DNA of 64,000 nt from the NCBI GenBank assembly GCA_963757805.1, contig CAVWSM010000023.1, forward strand, positions 62,001 to 126,000, given 5' to 3'. This document shows, one piece after another, positions 53,272-62,519 of this stretch (positions are counted from its first letter, which is position 1; each line of letters begins with the position of its first letter). The position numbers and the translations under genes were made by a program. The DNA comes from CAVWSM01 sp963757805. GTDB taxonomy: Bacteria > Actinomycetota > Actinomycetes > Jiangellales > Jiangellaceae. A model generated the notes under the pieces. That model had not been told where the DNA came from. It ran no database searches and worked only from the letters and a program-made list of their open reading frames with translations.

Positions 53272-55347
53272 TCAAGCCGACTGGCCGTCGCCGGACGAAC
53301 CGTTGCCGCCGGTGAGGTCGTAGACGGTCTGGCTCCCGACGGTGGTCGACGCAAAGTTGGCGGCCACCCACTCCGTGATCTGGCTCATCGAGTCAGAGCC
53401 GCCGAACGACGCCTGACCGGAGATGAAGTAGTGGACCCGGCCATCGGCGACGAGTTGCTGGAACTCCGCGAGCGTCGGGCTCGGATCCGTTCCGTTGAAC
53501 CCGCCTAGCGCCAGCACCGGCTCCTCGCTCGCAAGCTGGAGGGCAGCCGCGCCGGTGGATCCGACCGCTGCCGCGGCCCAGTCATAGCCGGCTGAACCCG
53601 CCTGGAGCAACGCCACCAATTCGCCACTCACGGCGGAGCCGCCCGTCAGACCACCGCCGCCGCCACCGCCGACAGCCCCGGGTTGACCGGCTTGGCCGCC
53701 TTGGCCGTCGCGCATCTGGCCGCCGCGGCCGTCAGGCATCCGGCCACCTGGAGCACCCTGCGGCGGCTGTCCACCCGGGCCGCCACCGCCGCCGGGACCG
53801 CCCGCCCCGCCTCCACCGAAGCCGCCACTCGTCGTGGTGGGCCCAGCCGATGGCAAGGAGCCAGTGTTGGTCGAGGCCGCGGTCTCCAGGCTGTACGCGA
53901 GCGGCGCGGCCAGCGCGACGATCAGGCCGGCACCGATGCCCGCAGCCGACAAACCGCGGACGTATCTCGAGCCGAGCGAGCTCACGAGCGGAGCGAGAAC
54001 AGCCGCTACTGCGGCGACCCCCGCAATCCCCACGACTAGGCGCAGCCACGGCTGGAAGTCCGGCGACCGGCCGAGCAGCACCGTCGACCACCAGGTGGTC
54101 ACGCCGATCATGGCCGCAAGCCACACCCGGCCGGCGACGCCAGCGCGCCAGAACGCGGCCGCTGCCATGCCGACCAGAGCCGCGATCGCGGGCACGAGCG
54201 CCACCGTGTAGTAGCCGTGGATGATCCCGTTCATGTAGCTGAAGACGAGACCAGTGACGAGCAGCCAGCCACCCCAGAGCAACGCCGCTGCCCGCACCCG
54301 GTCGGTTCGCGGCGATCGGCGCGTGACCCACAGGAGCCCTACAAAGGCGATCAGCGCCGCGGGCAACAGCCAGGATGTCTGGCCGCCGAACTCCTCACCG
54401 AACAACCGCGTCAACCGCGGTGCGCCTCCGAAGGCAGAACCCGCGCCGTTGCCGAAACCAAACGACCCGGTCTCGTCACCGGTGATCCGCCCCAACCCGT
54501 TGTAGCCCAACGTCAGCTCGAGGATCGAGTTGTTCTGGGACCCGCCGATGTACGGCCGTACTGACTCGGGCAGCAGCTCGACCAGCGCGATGTACCAGCC
54601 GGCGGACACCACTACCGCCACACCGGCGACCAACAGCTGCCGCACTCGCTTGCCGAGCTGCGCCGGCCCGGCGACAAGGTAGGCGATGCCGAAGGCCGGC
54701 AGGACCAGGAACGCCTGCAGCATCTTGGTCAGGAACCCGAACCCGACAAGCACTCCAGCGAGTACGAGCCAACGCGTCGCGCCTGACTCGATCGCGCGGA
54801 CCACTGCGTACGCAGCCGCGACGAGCAGCAGCACCAGCAACGCGTCCGGGTTGTTGAACCGGAACATCAAGGTCGCCACCGGCGTAACGGCCATGACCGC
54901 GCCTGCGAGCAAGCCCGCGGCCGGCCCGGACACCCGCCGCACTGCGGCGTACAGCAGTCCCACCGACGCAACACCCATCAACGCCTGCGGCAACAGCACG
55001 GCGAACGACGACAGCCCGAACAGCCGCACGGACAACCCCATCACCCACAACGAGGCCGGAGGTTTGTCGACCGTGATGAAGCTCGACGAGTCGGAGGCAC
55101 CGAAGAACCACGCCTTCCAGCTCTCCGATCCGGCCTGCGCCGCCGCCGAGTAGTACTCGTTGGCCCAGCCGTTGCGGCTCAGCCCCACGAGGTAGAGCAG
55201 CGCCGTGACCGCCAGCAGCCCCAGCAGCGCTGGGCGGACCCAGACCGCATCGTCGGCCCGCCCACGCCAGAGCGCAGCCAGCGACCGCCGGCGGCGAGCG
55301 TCCGGTCCGGAGGCAGTCGTGGTCGGTGTCTCGACGATCGCCGCCAT
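53272..55347 (-). CDS. glycosyltransferase family 39 (ArnT/PMT-like) membrane protein
   Basis: A 691-residue polytopic protein. After a short cytoplasmic N-terminus there are about 11-12 hydrophobic segments. The first periplasmic loop holds GWANEYYSAAAQAGSESWKAWFFGASDSSSFITVDKPPA, with acidic residues as in GT39 enzymes that use lipid-linked sugars. Residues about 520-600 are a long Gly/Pro/Gln-rich linker, then an extracytoplasmic C-terminal domain of about 100 residues (YDWAAAAVGSTGAAALQLASEEPVLALGGFNG). It probably adds a sugar to a surface polymer or protein. Its ATG overlaps the upstream GT2 stop (TGATG). Confidence 0.87.
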   Translation of the reverse strand: MAAIVETPTTTASGPDARRRRSLAALWRGRADDAVWVRPALLGLLAVTALLYLVGLSRNGWANEYYSAAAQAGSESWKAWFFGASDSSSFITVDKPPASLWVMGLSVRLFGLSSFAVLLPQALMGVASVGLLYAAVRRVSGPAAGLLAGAVMAVTPVATLMFRFNNPDALLVLLLVAAAYAVVRAIESGATRWLVLAGVLVGFGFLTKMLQAFLVLPAFGIAYLVAGPAQLGKRVRQLLVAGVAVVVSAGWYIALVELLPESVRPYIGGSQNNSILELTLGYNGLGRITGDETGSFGFGNGAGSAFGGAPRLTRLFGEEFGGQTSWLLPAALIAFVGLLWVTRRSPRTDRVRAAALLWGGWLLVTGLVFSYMNGIIHGYYTVALVPAIAALVGMAAAAFWRAGVAGRVWLAAMIGVTTWWSTVLLGRSPDFQPWLRLVVGIAGVAAVAAVLAPLVSSLGSRYVRGLSAAGIGAGLIVALAAPLAYSLETAASTNTGSLPSAGPTTTSGGFGGGGAGGPGGGGGPGGQPPQGAPGGRMPDGRGGQMRDGQGGQAGQPGAVGGGGGGGLTGGSAVSGELVALLQAGSAGYDWAAAAVGSTGAAALQLASEEPVLALGGFNGTDPSPTLAEFQQLVADGRVHYFISGQASFGGSDSMSQITEWVAANFASTTVGSQTVYDLTGGNGSSGDGQSA

Positions 55348-56609
55348 CAGGCACTCCTCTCCGACTCGACGGCAACGGCGGTCTTGCTCACAGCCAGATG
55401 CCCGCGGAACACCCACCATCGGTAGAGCACGAACCGCAGGACCGTCGCGCAGACATTGGCCAGCGTGAGGACCGCCAGCTCGACAAGGCGGCCCGGCTCG
55501 GTCGACACAGCGTGCAACGCCGCGAGCGAACCGCTGGTCACCGCCAGCCCCAGTAGGAACGTGACGAGCCCCTTCGCGTGATCGGAAAGCACACCGGCAC
55601 TGCCACGGACGCCAAAGGTGAGTCGCCGGTTGGCCGCTGTGTTGCCAACAGCGGTGGCAAGCAGGCTCAGCGCGTTGGCTGCCTGTGCCGGCATCACAGT
55701 GCGCATGACGAGATAGAGAAACGCGTACGCGATGGTGCTCAGCACTCCTACGCCGGCAAACCGTACGAGCTGACCACCGGTGCCGGGGTCCTGCGTCGTG
55801 CGTCGCCCGAGGCGGGCTGCGACCTCGCGAACCGGAATCGATCCGGTGGCCATCCCCCACCCGATCCGCGCAACGCCTTTGATGTCGGCTACCGCGGTCT
55901 GCACGATGTCGACAGTCGAGCGCGGGTCGTCCACCCAGTCGACGGGAACCTCATGGATGCGTAGCCCCACGCGCTCGGCGAGCACGAGCAACTCAGTGTC
56001 GAAGAACCAGCCGGTGTCGTCGACCAGCGGGAGGAGCTCGCGTGCGTGCTCGGCGCGGATCGCCTTGAAGCCGCACTGCGCATCGCTGAATCGGGTGCGA
56101 AGGGTGACATGGAGCAGCGCGTTGTAGGCGCGCGAGATCAGCTCTCGCTGCGGGCCACGTACGACATTGGAGCCGTGCGCCAGCCGCGTACCGATCGCAA
56201 GGTCGCTGTGTCCCGACAGCAGCGGCGCCACCAGCGGCAGCAATGCGTCGAGGTCGGTCGACAGATCTACATCCATGTAGGCCAGCACCTGTGCATCGCT
56301 GCCGCTCCACACGGTGCTCAGCGCGCGGCCTCGCCCTGGCTCGGCCAGTCGGATCGCTCGGACCTCCGGGAAGCGCTCCGCGAGCAGGCAGGCCTCGCGC
56401 CAGGTGCCGTCGGACGAGCCGTTGTCCGCGATCGTGATGCGCGCGTTGAAGGGGAAGCGGTCCAGCAGGTAGTCGTGCAGCCGCTCAACACCCGGTCGAA
56501 GGTCGCGCTCCTCGTTGCGCACGGGCACCACGATGTCGACCTGGACCGGCGGTACCGGTGGACTCTCCGCACTGGTTGTCATGTGCTGCCTCAGCGTTGT
56601 GGTCGTCAT
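55347..56609 (-). CDS. fused GT2 glycosyltransferase and GtrA-like flippase
   Basis: A 420-residue two-domain protein. The N-terminal GT2 domain (about 20-245) has VDIVVPVRNEERDL, ADNGSSDGTW and the DXD-like YMDVDLSTDLDAL, as in polyprenyl-phosphate sugar synthases (DPM1/ArnC type). The C-terminal GtrA domain (about 275-405) has four hydrophobic helices. Together they would charge undecaprenyl phosphate with a sugar and flip it for the adjacent GT39 enzyme. Start chosen at ATG 56609 with AGAAGGTGG upstream. Confidence 0.88.
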   Translation of the reverse strand: MTTTTLRQHMTTSAESPPVPPVQVDIVVPVRNEERDLRPGVERLHDYLLDRFPFNARITIADNGSSDGTWREACLLAERFPEVRAIRLAEPGRGRALSTVWSGSDAQVLAYMDVDLSTDLDALLPLVAPLLSGHSDLAIGTRLAHGSNVVRGPQRELISRAYNALLHVTLRTRFSDAQCGFKAIRAEHARELLPLVDDTGWFFDTELLVLAERVGLRIHEVPVDWVDDPRSTVDIVQTAVADIKGVARIGWGMATGSIPVREVAARLGRRTTQDPGTGGQLVRFAGVGVLSTIAYAFLYLVMRTVMPAQAANALSLLATAVGNTAANRRLTFGVRGSAGVLSDHAKGLVTFLLGLAVTSGSLAALHAVSTEPGRLVELAVLTLANVCATVLRFVLYRWWVFRGHLAVSKTAVAVESERSA

Positions 56610-56627
56610 GACAACCACCTTCTGAGG

Positions 56628-58166
56628 TCAGGATGTGCTGACCCTGGTGACGACCTGTGAGGTCGCTGGGAACGGCTTCGACTCGGCCGCCTCGACCGGC
56701 TCGGGGGCAAGCGGCAGCCGTACCCGGAAGGTTGCTCCCGCGCCGGGGCTGGTCTGGAGCGTGATGCGCCCGCCATGCGCGGCGACAAGTGCAGCCGCGA
56801 TGGACAGGCCGAGGCCGCTACCCCCGGCGGCACGGCTGCGGGACTTGTCGGCGCGGTAGAAGCGCTCGAAGACGCGTGCCGCCGCCTCATCATCGAGGCC
56901 GGGCCCTTCGTCTGCGACCTCGATGAACGCGTGTGGACCGTCGGCATCGCTTCCGGTGCCGACTCGTACGGTGATGGGGGTGCCGGCGGGCGTGTGCGTC
57001 GTCGCGTTGGCGAGCAGGTTGCCCAGCACCTGGCGAAGCCGCGCCTCGTCGCCCACCACGACGGGCACGCGGTCCAGCGTGCCAACGACCTGCAGCTCGG
57101 TGTGGCGATCCGGCGCGACGACGCGCATGTCGGCGACGCCTTCGGTCGCAAGCGTGAGGAGGTCGACCGGACGCAGGTCGAGCGGGCGCTGCTGGTCGAG
57201 GCGTGCGAGAAGTAACAGGTCGTCAACAAGCAGACCCATGCGGCGAGCTTCGTCTTCCACGCGGCGTAAGGCTCTCGCAACGTCGGCGGGGTCGGCGGCA
57301 GCGCCCTGCCGGTACAGCTCGGCATAGCCACGGATCGACGTCAGCGGCGTGCGCAGCTCATGACTCGCATCGCCGACGAACCTTCGCATGCGCTCCTCGG
57401 ACGCGCGAGCCTCAGTCTCGGACTCCGCGCGAGCGCGGAAGGCCGCCTCGATCTGACCCAGCATCGAGTTGAACGACTGTGCCAGTCGTCCCACCTCGGT
57501 GCGCGGGTCCCCTTCCGGCACCCGGTGCGACAGGTCGCCGGCCGCGATGGCCTCGGCCGTGCGCTCGACCCCGACCAGCGGACGCAGGCTCGAGCGGACC
57601 ACGACGTACGCGACGACAGCGAGGAGGATGAGCACAGCACCCCCGACAACCGCGATGATCACCAAGAGACGGTCTGTCGTGCTCTGCACTTCCACAAGGC
57701 TCAGCGCAACCGTGACGCTGCTTCCATCGTCCAGTTCCACGGTGACGACGCGCCATTGGTCAGACCCGCTCACCGCATCGACCGTGTACGGACTGTCTGC
57801 CAGTGAAGGCACCGTCGACTCGTCGAGCTGGGGGAGGTCGGGAACGGAGTCGGCGTCGCTTGGCTCCGCATACAGGACGTTGCCATTGGCATCACTGGCC
57901 TGCACGAAGTAGTCCGCGGCAGCCGGGCTTCCCGGGGGCGGCCGACCGGTTTCGTTGAAGTCGTGTCCGCGCCGGAGGTCGTTGGCTGCCATCCGGCCGG
58001 CATCCTGAAGCTGCGTGTCGACGCGGTCGATCAAGTAGGAACGCAGCAGCGTCACGGATGCTGCGCCGGACACGAGGATGGCGATGGCGAGCAGGCCGAG
58101 CATCGCGGCGACAAGCCGTACCCGCAGCGGCGTCCGCGCCCAGCCTGCGCGCAGCGCGCGCATCAA
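56628..58166 (-). CDS. sensor histidine kinase
   Basis: A 512-residue membrane kinase: helix about 19-41, an extracytoplasmic sensor of about 125 residues, helix about 167-190, HAMP about 191-243, HisKA with His269 in GDASHELRTPLTSIRGYAELYRQ, and a HATPase_c domain with NLLANATTHTPAGTP (N box), ADEGPGLDDE (G1) and GGSGLGLSIAAALV (G2). It overlaps its response regulator by 4 nt. The pattern resembles MprB/TrcS-type kinases. The signal is unknown. Confidence 0.93.
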   Translation of the reverse strand: MMRALRAGWARTPLRVRLVAAMLGLLAIAILVSGAASVTLLRSYLIDRVDTQLQDAGRMAANDLRRGHDFNETGRPPPGSPAAADYFVQASDANGNVLYAEPSDADSVPDLPQLDESTVPSLADSPYTVDAVSGSDQWRVVTVELDDGSSVTVALSLVEVQSTTDRLLVIIAVVGGAVLILLAVVAYVVVRSSLRPLVGVERTAEAIAAGDLSHRVPEGDPRTEVGRLAQSFNSMLGQIEAAFRARAESETEARASEERMRRFVGDASHELRTPLTSIRGYAELYRQGAAADPADVARALRRVEDEARRMGLLVDDLLLLARLDQQRPLDLRPVDLLTLATEGVADMRVVAPDRHTELQVVGTLDRVPVVVGDEARLRQVLGNLLANATTHTPAGTPITVRVGTGSDADGPHAFIEVADEGPGLDDEAAARVFERFYRADKSRSRAAGGSGLGLSIAAALVAAHGGRITLQTSPGAGATFRVRLPLAPEPVEAAESKPFPATSQVVTRVSTS

Positions 58167-58879
58167 CGCCTCCGCAGCACGTACCCGACGCCGCGCACCG
58201 TGTGCAGGAGACGCGGCTCGGTGGTGTCAACCTTGCGGCGAAGGTAGGACACGTACGACTCGACGATGCTGCCGTCTCCCCCGAAGTCGTACGCCCACAC
58301 GTGGTCGAGGATCTGCGCCTTGCTGAGCACGCGGCCGGGGTTGGCAAGGAAGTAGCGGAGCAGCTTGAACTCCGTCGGCGACAGCGCGACGAGCTCCCCT
58401 GCTTTGCGCACCTCGTGGCTCAGCTCATCGAGCTCGATGTCGGCGAACGCGAGCATCGGTGGCACGTCCTGCACCGCGCTGCGATCTGCGCGACGCAGGA
58501 CCGCATGCACACGGGCGACCAGCTCATCGAGGCTGAACGGTTTCACCACGAAGTCGTCCCCGCCGAGCGTCAGTCCGTGGACGCGGTCCTCGGTTGCGTC
58601 TTTGGCGGTGAGGAAGATGACGGGTACGTGCTGGCGGCGCTCGCGGAGCTGCCGCAGGACGGAGAAGCCGTCGAGGCCCGGCATCATGACGTCGAGCACG
58701 ATCAGGTCGGGGCGGAGGTCGTCGGCGACGTCCAGCGCGCGCCAGCCGTCCTCCGCGGTGGTCACGTCGAACCCCGCAAAGCGCAGGCTTGCGGACAGCA
58801 GCTCACGGATGTTGGGCTCGTCGTCGACGACGAGGAGCTTGGCGGGCGTTGTCTGGGAGCCGGTGCCGGTGCTGCTCAT
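58163..58879 (-). CDS. OmpR-family response regulator
   Basis: A 238-residue regulator. The receiver has the acidic pair LLVVDDEPNI, phospho-acceptor Asp63 in LIVLDVMMPGLDG and Lys in LTAKDATED and VKPFS. The winged-helix DNA-binding domain (LSPTEFKLLRYFLANPGRVLSKAQILDHVWAYDFGGDGSIVESYVSYLRRKVD) follows. ATG 58879 (MSSTGTGSQ) is used; the frame opens at GTG 58903. Three 11-bp-phased heptamers upstream (58927-58955) are a likely autoregulatory site. The kinase and two glycosyltransferases follow. Confidence 0.93.
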   Translation of the reverse strand: MSSTGTGSQTTPAKLLVVDDEPNIRELLSASLRFAGFDVTTAEDGWRALDVADDLRPDLIVLDVMMPGLDGFSVLRQLRERRQHVPVIFLTAKDATEDRVHGLTLGGDDFVVKPFSLDELVARVHAVLRRADRSAVQDVPPMLAFADIELDELSHEVRKAGELVALSPTEFKLLRYFLANPGRVLSKAQILDHVWAYDFGGDGSIVESYVSYLRRKVDTTEPRLLHTVRGVGYVLRRR

Positions 58880-58926
58880 GCTCGTGATTGCCACGATTCC
58901 CACAGTGGACTGCCGGGCTGAGACGG

Positions 58927-58955
58927 TCCTGAGCGTTTCCTGGGAGGTTCCTGAG
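58927..58955. promoter_or_regulatory. three heptamers with an exact 11-bp period upstream of the response regulator
   Basis: TCCTGAG at 58927-58933, TCCTGGG at 58938-58944 and TCCTGAG at 58949-58955 are direct repeats spaced one helical turn apart, 48-76 bp upstream of the regulator ATG. OmpR/PhoB-family proteins bind such head-to-tail repeats, and the minus-strand form CTCAGGA resembles MprA-type half sites. Autoregulation is inferred. Confidence 0.55.
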
Positions 58956-59017
58956 AATCACGCGGGCGCCAGAGCGAGGTTGCCGCGAATGCGGTGGTGC
59001 AGCCGCACCAGCGAGAG

Positions 59018-60181
59018 CTAGCCCGCCTTCAGCCGCAACGCCATCGACTCGAGTGCGAGCAGCGGCGCCACATTGCCTTCTAGCGCTTCGCGCGTCTCGA
59101 CGATGGCCTCCATGCGGCGCACGGTTGCCGCCGAGTCGCTCTGCCTTGCCAAACGCTCCAGCTGCACCTGCAGTTCCTCGTTGACCAAAGTCGACCCAGC
59201 GCCGAGCTGGAGCACGAGGACGTCGCGGTAGACCGCGAGGATGTCGACGAGCGCACGGTCGACGGAGTCGCGCTGCACACGCTTGCGCCTGGTCTTCTGC
59301 TCGTCGGCCAGCGACTTGAGCGCCGCTGTGGCGCTGCGCGGCGTGCGCGACCCGGGGCCTGCGCCGAGTGCCGCCCGCAGATCCTCGGTCTCGCGGGCGT
59401 CGAGCTCGTCACAGCGGGCGTTGGCGTCCTCCTCGGCCGCCTCGACCAGGTTGGCCGCCGCCTGGAAGCACGACCCGATGTCGCCAACCTGGAACACCAG
59501 CCGCAGCACCTCGTTGCGCCGATTGCGGGCCTGCTCGTCGACCGCCAGCGCGCGGGCCCGGCCGATGTGTCCCTGTGCCGCCCGCGCGGCGAACGCAGCC
59601 ATCGGCCCGTCAACCCCGTAGGTCGTCTCGAGATGCCGGGCAACGTCGTCGTAGGGCGGCGTGCGCAACCCGACGATCCGGCACCGTGACCGGATCGTCG
59701 GCACGATGTCTTCGGCCGTCGGCGCGCAGAGCATCCACACGGTGCGCAGCGGCGGCTCCTCGACGGACAGCAGCAACGCGTCGGCTGCGTCCTCGGTCAA
59801 GCGGTCGGCATCCTCGATCACGACGACCTGCCAACGGCCGTGCGCCGGACGCAGCGACGCTCGCGGCACCAGCGCACGTACGTCGTCGACCTTGATGGAC
59901 AGCTGCTCCGTCGCGACCAGCATCACGTCGGGATGCGCGCCGGAGAGTGCCGTGCGGCAGTCGTTGCACACGCCGCAGCCACCGGTCGCACACTGGAGCG
60001 CGGCGGCGAACGCCTTGGCCACGACCGACCGGCCCGACCCAGGAGGCCCGGTGAACAGCCAGGCGTGGGTCATGAGATTGCCCGCGCCCGGCTCCCGCGC
60101 GACAACCCGCTGCGCATCGGCAACGGCGCGCTGCAGCTCGGGCACGACGGCCTGGCCGACCACGGCGTCCCAGACAGTCAT
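59018..60181 (-). CDS. holB: DNA polymerase III subunit delta'
   Basis: A 387-residue clamp-loader subunit. The P-loop-like segment GPPGSGRSVVAKAFA has Arg where ATPases have Lys, as expected for the non-hydrolysing delta' subunit. The four-Cys zinc module is CATGGCGVCNDCRTA. VVVIEDADRLTEDAADALLLSVEEPP and RSRCRIVGL follow. The ATG at 60181 overlaps the tmk stop by 4 nt. The C-terminal domain is of the usual actinobacterial length. Confidence 0.94.
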   Translation of the reverse strand: MTVWDAVVGQAVVPELQRAVADAQRVVAREPGAGNLMTHAWLFTGPPGSGRSVVAKAFAAALQCATGGCGVCNDCRTALSGAHPDVMLVATEQLSIKVDDVRALVPRASLRPAHGRWQVVVIEDADRLTEDAADALLLSVEEPPLRTVWMLCAPTAEDIVPTIRSRCRIVGLRTPPYDDVARHLETTYGVDGPMAAFAARAAQGHIGRARALAVDEQARNRRNEVLRLVFQVGDIGSCFQAAANLVEAAEEDANARCDELDARETEDLRAALGAGPGSRTPRSATAALKSLADEQKTRRKRVQRDSVDRALVDILAVYRDVLVLQLGAGSTLVNEELQVQLERLARQSDSAATVRRMEAIVETREALEGNVAPLLALESMALRLKAG

Positions 60182-60828
60182 CGCGCTCCCACCCGTCCCT
60201 TCAGGACGCTGGCGGCGGCATTCCGTACGTGCTCGGCCACCGACTCCGGCGCAGCAGTCCCATCGACGACCGCGTATCGCTCTGGCGCCGCGGAGGCAAG
60301 GTCGAGGAACGCTTGTCGCACTCGCTCGTGAAAGGCCTCCGGCTCGCTCTCCAGCCGGTCGGCGGTGTCGAACCGCCCCCTCCCGATCCCGGCCGGCACA
60401 TCGAGCACCACCGTCAAGTCGGGGACCAGTCCGTCGGTGGCGAACTCGCACAGCCGCGCAATCGCGTCAGCACCCAGGCCGCGTCCAACACCCTGATAGG
60501 CGATCGCCGAGTCGATGTAGCGGTCGGTCACCACCACGGCGCCGCGAGCCAGCGCCGGATGGACCAGAGCGGCCACATGCTCGGCCTTGTCGGCGGCGTA
60601 GAGCAACGCCTCCGCCCGGTCGGTCAGGCCGTGGTTGGCAGGGTCGAGGACCAGCTGCCGGACGGTGGGCCCGATGATCGAGTCGCCCGGCTCGTAGGTC
60701 AGCACCACGTCGTGGCCCTGCTGCCGCAGCCACTCGGCCAGCAGCCGCGCCTGCGTCGACTTGCCCGCCCCGTCGCCGCCCTCGAGCGCGATCAAGAGGC
60801 CGGCGTCGGCAGTTGGCTGGTCTGGCAC
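60178..60828 (-). CDS. tmk: thymidylate kinase
   Basis: A roughly 216-residue dTMP kinase. P-loop EGGDGAGKSTQARLL (about 17-31), the substrate motif VVTDRYIDSAIAYQGVGRGLG (about 98-118), and the lid region GRGRFDTADRLESEPEAFHERVRQAF. The GTG at 60828 gives the standard N-terminus before GLLIALEGGDG. It is coupled to holB. topA, its other common neighbour, lies 2.3 kb away beyond the transhydrogenase and DedA genes. Confidence 0.94.
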   Translation of the reverse strand: MPDQPTADAGLLIALEGGDGAGKSTQARLLAEWLRQQGHDVVLTYEPGDSIIGPTVRQLVLDPANHGLTDRAEALLYAADKAEHVAALVHPALARGAVVVTDRYIDSAIAYQGVGRGLGADAIARLCEFATDGLVPDLTVVLDVPAGIGRGRFDTADRLESEPEAFHERVRQAFLDLASAAPERYAVVDGTAAPESVAEHVRNAAASVLKGRVGAR

Positions 60829-60917
60829 GCGGCACAGCCTAATGAGCGCCCCGGACAAGCCGTCGCCGCACGCGTCCCAACCGCCCCGGCCGGCCCGAAA
60901 CGCGGCATGCTTGGCGC

Positions 60918-62327
60918 GTGGACCAGGTCGATATTGCCGTGCTCGGGTCGGGGCCCGGGGGACAGAAGGCCGCGATCGCCGCGGCCAAGCTCGGCCGACG
61001 GGTCGCACTCGTCGAGCGCCAAGACATGGTCGGCGGCGTTTGCATCAACACCGGGACGATCCCCTCGAAGACGCTCCGCGAGGCCGTCATCTACCTGACC
61101 GGGTTGCACCAGCGTGAGCTGTACGGCCGGTCGTACCGCGTCAAGGAGGAGATCACTGTCGCCGACCTCAACGCCCGGACGCAGCACGTCGTGGGCCGCG
61201 AGATCGACGTCGTCCGCAGCCAGCTCGCGCGCAACGGCGTACGACTGGTTCCCGGCACCGCGCACTTCCTCGACCCCCACATACTGGGCATCAAGAGCGG
61301 CGCGAGCTACGACGAGACCCGGCTAGAGGCGGACACGGTGATCATCGCCACGGGCACGACCCCGGCGCGGCCCCAGAGCGTTGAGTTCGACGAACGCACG
61401 ATCATCGACTCCGACGGCATCCTGCACTTGCAGCACATCCCGCGGTCGATGGTCGTCGTGGGTGCGGGCGTCATCGGCATCGAGTACGCCTCGATGTTCG
61501 CCGCACTCGGCACCAAGGTCACCGTTGTCGAGCGCCGTGACCGAATGCTTGAGTTCTGCGACCTCGAGATTGTCGAGGCGTTGAAGTACCACCTCCGTGA
61601 TCTCGCGGTCACGTTCCGGTTCCGCGAGACCGTCTCCGGGGTGGAGCTGCACGACAGCGGCACGATCACGCTGCTCGAGTCGGGCAAGAAGATCCCGGCC
61701 GACACGGTCATGTACTCCGCCGGTCGGCAGGGCGCGACTGGCCCGCTCGACCTGCCCAACGCGGGTCTCACCGCCGACGATCGCGGCCGGATCCCCGTCG
61801 ATGAGCACTTCCGCACCGAAGTCCCGCACCTCTACGCCGTTGGCGACGTCATCGGCTTCCCGGCCCTCGCGGCCACGTCGATGGAGCAGGGGCGCCTCGC
61901 GGCCTATCACGCGTGCGGCGAGCCGACGGAGCCGCTGGCACGTGAGAACCAGCCCATCGGGATCTACACGATCCCTGAGATCTCCTACGTGGGTCGTACC
62001 GAGGACGAGCTCACGGAAGCCGCCGTACCATTCGAGGTCGGCATCTCGCGCTATCGCGAGCTCGCTCGCGGTCAGATTCTCGGCGACAGCGACGGCATGC
62101 TCAAGCTGCTGGTCAGCCCGGACACCCGACGGTTGCTCGGCGTGCACGTGTTCGGCACCGACGCCACCGAGCTCGCACACATCGGGCAGACCGTCATGGG
62201 GCTCGGCGGCACTGTGGACTATCTAGTCGACACGGTGTTCAACTACCCGACGCTCGCCGAGTCCTACAAGGTCGCGGCCCTCGACGTCGTGAACAAGATG
62301 CGCGCCGTCGCCCAGCTGAGCGGCTGA
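60918..62327 (+). CDS. sthA: soluble NAD(P)+ transhydrogenase (Si-specific)
   Basis: A 469-residue flavoprotein of the pyridine nucleotide-disulfide oxidoreductase family that balances NADPH and NADH. FAD motif VLGSGPGGQKAAIAAA (about 8-23); the site corresponding to the redox disulfide reads GGVCINTGTIPSKTLREA with a single Cys, so it is not a disulfide reductase; NAD motif VVVGAGVIGIEYASMFAALG; C-terminal dimerisation domain with IYTIPEISYVG. Length and the TIPSKTLREA motif match SthA. Confidence 0.93.
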   Translation: MDQVDIAVLGSGPGGQKAAIAAAKLGRRVALVERQDMVGGVCINTGTIPSKTLREAVIYLTGLHQRELYGRSYRVKEEITVADLNARTQHVVGREIDVVRSQLARNGVRLVPGTAHFLDPHILGIKSGASYDETRLEADTVIIATGTTPARPQSVEFDERTIIDSDGILHLQHIPRSMVVVGAGVIGIEYASMFAALGTKVTVVERRDRMLEFCDLEIVEALKYHLRDLAVTFRFRETVSGVELHDSGTITLLESGKKIPADTVMYSAGRQGATGPLDLPNAGLTADDRGRIPVDEHFRTEVPHLYAVGDVIGFPALAATSMEQGRLAAYHACGEPTEPLARENQPIGIYTIPEISYVGRTEDELTEAAVPFEVGISRYRELARGQILGDSDGMLKLLVSPDTRRLLGVHVFGTDATELAHIGQTVMGLGGTVDYLVDTVFNYPTLAESYKVAALDVVNKMRAVAQLSG

Positions 62328-62347
62328 CTCCCCGCCGCTCGGACGTT

Positions 62348-62398
62348 GCGCCGTGTCCGAAGGAGCGTGGGCAATCGCGCATGGTTGCTCGGACGCTA
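62348..62398 (+). repeat. 51-nt dispersed stem-loop repeat, copy B
   Basis: This copy matches 7870-7920 (reverse complement) at 43 of 51 positions, with GTCCGAAGGAGCGTG and GGTTGCTCGGACGCTA fully conserved. The outer stem TGTCCGA/TCGGACG is kept with a G-T pair; the inner stem is shorter. It lies 20 bp after the sthA stop in the 192-bp gap before the DedA gene. The remainder of that gap shows only a G-rich segment just before the DedA start. Confidence 0.7.
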
Positions 62399-62519
62399 CG
62401 AAGTCTGCGGCTTGCTCCCCTGAGGCACTCGGGGTAGCCCCAGCCTCGATTTGGGTGGGGTCCCCAATGCCCACCACCGCCTCCCCGGACGAGTGTGAAA
62501 GGGACAGCGGGAGGCATGT

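Noticed and set aside
53272..55860. An N-terminal extension of the GT39 protein to 862 residues
   Set aside because: The extra part is antisense-like, low in hydrophobics and overlaps the conserved GtrA domain of the upstream gene. The ATG at 55347 overlaps the upstream stop as expected.
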